DNA from: Promethearchaeota archaeon
GTDB lineage: Archaea; Asgardarchaeota; Lokiarchaeia; Sigynarchaeales; SOKP01
Direction: 5' to 3'
Assembly: GCA_014730295.1 (NCBI GenBank)
Contig: WJIN01000105.1
Coordinates: forward strand, 1 to 9,365
Length of the DNA: 9,365 nt
Position numbers and translations under genes: made by a program. This document shows positions 5,987 through 9,365 of this stretch, one piece after another. The notes beneath the pieces were generated by a model. It worked only from the letters and a program-made list of their open reading frames with translations, made no database searches and was not told where the DNA came from. Position 1 is the first letter of the stretch. Every line of letters begins with the position of its first letter.

Positions 5987-5990
5987 GGAG
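5987..5990 (+). promoter_or_regulatory. GGAG ribosome binding site deciding a TTG start
   Basis: GGAG lies nine bases before the TTG at 6000. The only upstream stop-free room in frame is six codons, with no ATG or GTG, so TTG is the best start. The next ATG is at codon 80 and would remove the region before the P-loop. Confidence 0.6.
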
Positions 5991-5999
5991 AATATTGAA

Positions 6000-8009
6000 T
6001 TGATAAACTATCCAGATTTCAAATCTTATTATTTTCAGAGGAAAAGGTTTTTGGGTAATGAATTTTCTAAGGAAATTTTAGCTAAGGTTTATAATAAGCT
6101 TAGTAAAGGTAGTGAGATAAGAGTGGACGATTTAGAACGGATTAGAAAAACGAAGACCAAACCAATAAGCGAAATTCTAATAGATATACCTCAAGTGAGC
6201 ACTGTGAAAGAGAGAATCAATGATGCGATTAGAAGTATGAATGTGTCAAATGAATTAGAAATCCGTATAATTTACGGTGATTTTGGGCATGGAAAGTCGC
6301 AGACCGCAAATCTGATAGTCGAATTCTTTCGATCGAATAAGAAATCCAATCAAATTGTTTATATTGAGAATATTAGCACTTTTAGAGATTTTGTGACCAA
6401 TCTTGCATTTCACTTAAGCAAAGAAATCCGAGAGAAAAATATTCACTTTTACGATAAAATAGATTATTTGTTAGGTCTCCTAAATAAGGCTAATGACGTG
6501 AAAATTAGTTTAAGTAAAATACGATCAAGTTTTATAAAACTAATCAAGGAACTTTCTGAACGCGATTATCATGTATTATTATTTTTAGATGAGTTGAATA
6601 AAGTTATAAGAGATCCAATCGAAGTTCAAAACTGGATTGACTTTTTTATAACTATGACAGATGAATCAAATCTCGCAATCTTAGTTGCTTGTTTTATTCC
6701 ACAATCCACAAAAAGAGAATTGATTAATATAGATAAGAGAATGGAACGATGGAATACTTTTTTTAATATTAAGGCAGCATATTTAGATGGGAAATATGGA
6801 AATAAGATAATGAAGGGAATAGGGAATATTTTAGCTTTAAGTGCTATAAATCATTATACCAGCTTCTCTGATAAAAGTTTAGAATTCATTTACAATGTTT
6901 TTTTATTTAGACAAGATTATTTGGAAGGCGCATCAATTAGAAAGATAAATACGTGGACCGTCAATTTGAGTGAATTTATTATTGAATGTTCCAAATTCGA
7001 TATATTTGAAAAGTCAAAGAAATTTTTGAAAATTGATAGAACTGATAAGGGATTATATATTGAAAAAAAATTGCGGATATTATTAGAACTTGACCAATTA
7101 CCTCAATTTGAGTTGATTCGAAAAGATTCTGAGGAAAGAGAAAGATATAGAGTCGAGTACCATGATAAAAATATTAAGGTTGGTAATAAAGTATCTGATG
7201 GTCATTATCAACAGTTTGTACAATTTATGAATGATGAAAAACTTAAATTAAAAGTAGCAGTAGAAGTGAAATATACAGAACATAAAAATCACCAAGATTC
7301 TCAAATTGAAAAAGTGATCAAATTAGCAGACCAATATCCAACTATTTTTTTCTCATTAGGACCTGAGAAGTCTGTTGGAAACGAATTAAAAAAATCATTA
7401 ACTCAGATTTATGAAAAAAATATTCAAAAATTACCTATTTTTATAATTAATATACCTAATGAGATCTTATTCCCACTCTTATTACTCCCCGAAGATAAAT
7501 CTTCCCCAGGATTTAATCAAATTAAACATATATTAATTGTCTGGTCAGATATAGTAACCGCTCATAGGGAGGAATTGGAATATTTCTTTAGAGAAATACA
7601 AAGTAAATTAATTCAAAGAAAAATACTATTAAGAAGTTTAGAATTAGCTGGTTTACCGTTCAATCATAAACATACTGAAAAGAGTATAGAAAGTAAAGAT
7701 ACCATATTAAGAAAAGCTAAAAAACTCCTCTCAGCTTCTTTAGTCGCTCAAATGGAAGATGTAAAAAGTTATAAATATTTAAGCACGATTAATAGCCAAC
7801 TAATTGAAATGATTAATGATAGATTTCCTGAAGTAGCAACGATGGTAGTTAGAAAGGTTTCAACGCTTCTTGACTTATTAGAGAGGGAAAGATTTATTAA
7901 AAAAGGAGGAAAAAAGAAAACCACAATAAATAAAGAAGATAAATGGAATGCAAGTGATGTTATGCTGTTCTTGGAAAAAAATTTTGTTCAAAATGATTTA
8001 GATGATTAA
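6000..8009 (+). CDS. P-loop (AAA+/STAND-like) ATPase with probable embedded PD-(D/E)xK nuclease core
   Basis: The 669-residue protein has a Walker A GDFGHGKS (93-100, K99), a Walker B VLLFLDELN (192-200, D197/E198), a sensor-like strand LAILVACF (225-232) and a basic patch KRMERW (246-251) that may hold an arginine finger. After helical residues 270-345 comes a stretch shaped like a PD-(D/E)xK nuclease. It has a helix with Glu (355-365), a strand ending VSDGHY (D400), a strand VAVEVKYT (419-426) with E422-x-K424, then an amphipathic helix and strand TIFFSLG. The C-terminus (about 575-665) is helical with a winged-helix look and a Lys-rich loop. I do not recognise a named family. The P-loop resembles ORC/BREX-accessory type ATPases, and ATPase-nuclease fusions are common in defence and selfish elements. 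The ATPase call is strong; the nuclease call is moderate, based on motif spacing only. It is divergent from the NYN gene and convergent with the helicase. Confidence 0.85.
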   Translation: MINYPDFKSYYFQRKRFLGNEFSKEILAKVYNKLSKGSEIRVDDLERIRKTKTKPISEILIDIPQVSTVKERINDAIRSMNVSNELEIRIIYGDFGHGKSQTANLIVEFFRSNKKSNQIVYIENISTFRDFVTNLAFHLSKEIREKNIHFYDKIDYLLGLLNKANDVKISLSKIRSSFIKLIKELSERDYHVLLFLDELNKVIRDPIEVQNWIDFFITMTDESNLAILVACFIPQSTKRELINIDKRMERWNTFFNIKAAYLDGKYGNKIMKGIGNILALSAINHYTSFSDKSLEFIYNVFLFRQDYLEGASIRKINTWTVNLSEFIIECSKFDIFEKSKKFLKIDRTDKGLYIEKKLRILLELDQLPQFELIRKDSEERERYRVEYHDKNIKVGNKVSDGHYQQFVQFMNDEKLKLKVAVEVKYTEHKNHQDSQIEKVIKLADQYPTIFFSLGPEKSVGNELKKSLTQIYEKNIQKLPIFIINIPNEILFPLLLLPEDKSSPGFNQIKHILIVWSDIVTAHREELEYFFREIQSKLIQRKILLRSLELAGLPFNHKHTEKSIESKDTILRKAKKLLSASLVAQMEDVKSYKYLSTINSQLIEMINDRFPEVATMVVRKVSTLLDLLERERFIKKGGKKKTTINKEDKWNASDVMLFLEKNFVQNDLDD

Positions 8010-9214
8010 TATATCTCAAATCTAAAATCGCATTTAGAACTATTACTGCAAATCAACTGTTTTTTATCTTTTAAATCAACTAATTGCAGTCTTTTTTCGC
8101 ATTTTGGACAGTATAGCTTTTTTTTACTCTTTACTTCTATATTATAGGTGAATTTACAATTTGGATACACAATACACCCTAAAAACTTTCCATATTTTCC
8201 GGTCCTGGGTACTAACTTTTTCCCACATATGGGACAGACAATATCATTCAATTCTATAAAATTGTAAGTAAAATCGCAATTTGGATACCCCGAACACGAT
8301 AAAAAGTCTCCATATTTACCCGATCGTTCAACTAAAATTCTTCCACAGCGTTGACAGAAAAACGGTCTTTTTATAGTGTTATAATCATTTTTAAGATGAA
8401 CAGGTATATAGTTATCAATTATTAAATCCCATTGCGTTCGAGAAGTGATATAAATTGAGATTAGACTAGATTCAATCTCATCAATAAAGAGGGATTCATT
8501 ATTTTCAACAGTTAACACGTAGAGAAATTCTTCAGAACGCGTTAGAGCGACATAGAACAGTCTTCGTTCTTCTTCAATATGACTTTTAGTTTTAAATCTT
8601 CGAGCAAGATCGAGTACCGAAGAATCTTGAATCTCACAAGGAAAACCATAAAGTCCTGAGATGATGTCTAAAAGAATAACATACTTACTTTGAGAGCCTT
8701 TTGATTTATGAGCGGAATAAAAACGAATTCCTTTACTTCGAGGAGCTCCAAATTCCTTTATATCCATCTTGTTTGCTCCACATTTTATTTCTAACTCCTT
8801 TAATCGCTTATTAAATCTTGAAATGACCATGATTTCTTCAGCTTTCACACCTTCACTTAGTAATCTCTTAATTAGCTGATAAACATACTCTAATGGTATT
8901 TTAGAATACTCAGAGATCTGGTCTGATATTCGAAATAGAATAGGTTTAGCTCCGGTTTCACCTTGAGAAAAAGCTGTTTTTGAAATTTGTTTTTTATTAT
9001 GTGAGATTAAGGAGTTGGACATATTTACTATGTTTTCTGTACTTCGATAGTTTCTCTCTAAATATGAAACCTCTGGATGTGAAAAATGTTCATGAAATTC
9101 AAGAAAGAAACTTACATCACTCCCGGTAAATTGATAAATACTTTGCCAATCATCTCCAACACAAAATAATTTGGTATTTGAGTTTTCATTAACAAAGCCC
9201 TTTTTCAGTTCCAT
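8006..9214 (-). CDS. N-terminally truncated UvrD/helicase IV-type protein with three topoisomerase-type zinc fingers
   Basis: This 402-residue ORF begins inside a superfamily 1 helicase. It has motif III CVGDDWQSIYQFTGSD (18-33), motif IV NYRSTENI (55-62), motif V SAHKSKG (167-173) and motif VI EERRLFYVALTRS (215-227). GDDWQSIY is typical of helicase IV/NERD-type enzymes. Three C-x2-C-x16-C-x5-C fingers follow (C287/290/307/313, C327/330/347/353, C369/372/389/395), as at the end of bacterial topoisomerase I. The Walker A and DExQD motifs that should precede motif III are absent. Upstream bases still encode ISNQR in frame, matching the expected sequence after DExQD, and an in-frame TAA follows 17 codons before ATG. 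So the gene has lost its N-terminal half and cannot hydrolyse ATP alone. It may be a pseudogene, or a kept DNA-binding fragment since the rest is intact and a TATA box lies upstream. No ribosome binding site precedes the ATG. Confidence 0.8.
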   Translation of the reverse strand: MELKKGFVNENSNTKLFCVGDDWQSIYQFTGSDVSFFLEFHEHFSHPEVSYLERNYRSTENIVNMSNSLISHNKKQISKTAFSQGETGAKPILFRISDQISEYSKIPLEYVYQLIKRLLSEGVKAEEIMVISRFNKRLKELEIKCGANKMDIKEFGAPRSKGIRFYSAHKSKGSQSKYVILLDIISGLYGFPCEIQDSSVLDLARRFKTKSHIEEERRLFYVALTRSEEFLYVLTVENNESLFIDEIESSLISIYITSRTQWDLIIDNYIPVHLKNDYNTIKRPFFCQRCGRILVERSGKYGDFLSCSGYPNCDFTYNFIELNDIVCPICGKKLVPRTGKYGKFLGCIVYPNCKFTYNIEVKSKKKLYCPKCEKRLQLVDLKDKKQLICSNSSKCDFRFEIY

Positions 9215-9265
9215 TCGCTGATTCGAGATAAAAATGGTTCTTTTATCATAAATGAAGAAAATAAC
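9215..9265 (-). pseudogene. Degenerate remnant of helicase motif II just upstream of the ATG
   Basis: Translating in the helicase frame upstream of its ATG gives FIYDKRTIFISNQR. ISNQR aligns with the conserved I-S-x-x-R after the DExQD box of helicase IV proteins, but the DExQD itself is not there; YDKRTIF occupies its place. The frame closes at TAA 9268-9266. This marks the truncation point near 9230. Confidence 0.45.
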
Positions 9266-9291
9266 TTAACTCTCAATAAAATTAAATTTAG

Positions 9292-9303
9292 TTTTTATAA
9301 AAG
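9292..9303 (-). promoter_or_regulatory. TATA box upstream of the truncated helicase
   Basis: The minus strand reads CTTTTATAAAAAC, an archaeal TATA match, predicting initiation near 9268 and a leader of about 55 bases to the ATG at 9214. From here to the right edge (9304-9365) I see no gene. Confidence 0.4.
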
Positions 9304-9365
9304 CGAGAATAACTCTCTTAAATCCCAATATCTTTATGAGACTCTATTGATTGATTTTCGAGGTG

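Noticed and set aside
6000..8009. Assignment of the ATPase to a named BREX (BrxC/BrxD) family
   Set aside because: The P-loop looks similar in style, but no other BREX genes (methylase, BrxZ/PglZ, BrxL) are present and the nuclease-like middle does not fit; left unnamed.
9301..9318. Small hairpin GAGAG...CTCG near 9303-9318 as a terminator
   Set aside because: The stem is only about five pairs and no T tract follows within the expected distance.
1..9365. CRISPR array, tRNA or rRNA genes, insertion sequence transposase
   Set aside because: No regularly spaced repeats with unique spacers, no RNA gene signatures and no transposase or integrase motifs were seen on either strand.

Overview
The window is strongly A+T-rich and looks archaeal. 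Candidate promoters carry archaeal TATA boxes (ATATAAAAATC, TTTATAAAAG, TTTAAATA) rather than -35/-10 pairs. Several genes have GGAG or GAGGT ribosome binding sites, and the left end encodes the archaeal DNA-end-processing pair NurA-HerA. The Lys/Ile/Asn-rich proteins would suit an A+T-rich, Asgard-like or other mesophilic archaeon, but that placement is inference and no marker gene is present to settle it.

Layout. (1) 1-3198, minus strand: a two-gene nurA-herA operon. nurA ends 3 bases before the herA ATG. herA is cut by the left edge of the window and has a long acidic C-terminal extension. (2) 3355-3804, minus: an unrecognised protein of about 149 residues whose only well-placed start is ATT, 6 bases after a GAGGT site. 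(3) 3805-4480: mostly non-coding by standard criteria, but it holds a perfect 25-bp inverted repeat (4020-4044 / 4251-4275) around 206 bp. Two open tails sit tail to tail inside it on opposite strands, both in frame with the same repeat-encoded peptide. (4) 4481-5635, minus: a protein with two zinc ribbons and a C-terminal NYN (LabA-like, PIN-fold) nuclease domain. (5) 5636-5999: a divergent promoter region with repeats. (6) 6000-8009, plus: a 669-residue P-loop ATPase with a probable embedded PD-(D/E)xK nuclease core. (7) 8006-9214, minus: a UvrD/helicase IV-type protein that has motifs III-VI and three topoisomerase-type zinc fingers but lacks the ATP-binding N-terminal half. It converges on gene 6 with overlapping stop codons. 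(8) 9215-9365: the truncated helicase's leader, a TATA box, and the window edge.

How the parts may work together. NurA and HerA are known to act as a nuclease-translocase complex that resects DNA ends. Around them sit a second P-loop ATPase with a likely nuclease core, a probable RNase of the NYN family and a broken helicase. The mix of nucleic-acid enzymes, decayed genes and repeats resembles an accessory or defence-type island more than a core repair locus. The three minus-strand genes nurA, the 149-residue gene and the NYN gene share similar upstream elements: an ATTTAAATA motif 90-110 bp before the start and an ATATAAAA box 52-69 bp before it. This suggests co-regulation. The most unusual structure is the inverted-repeat segment at 4020-4275, which could be a small invertible cassette switching the C-terminus of a short protein, or alternatively a MITE-like element.
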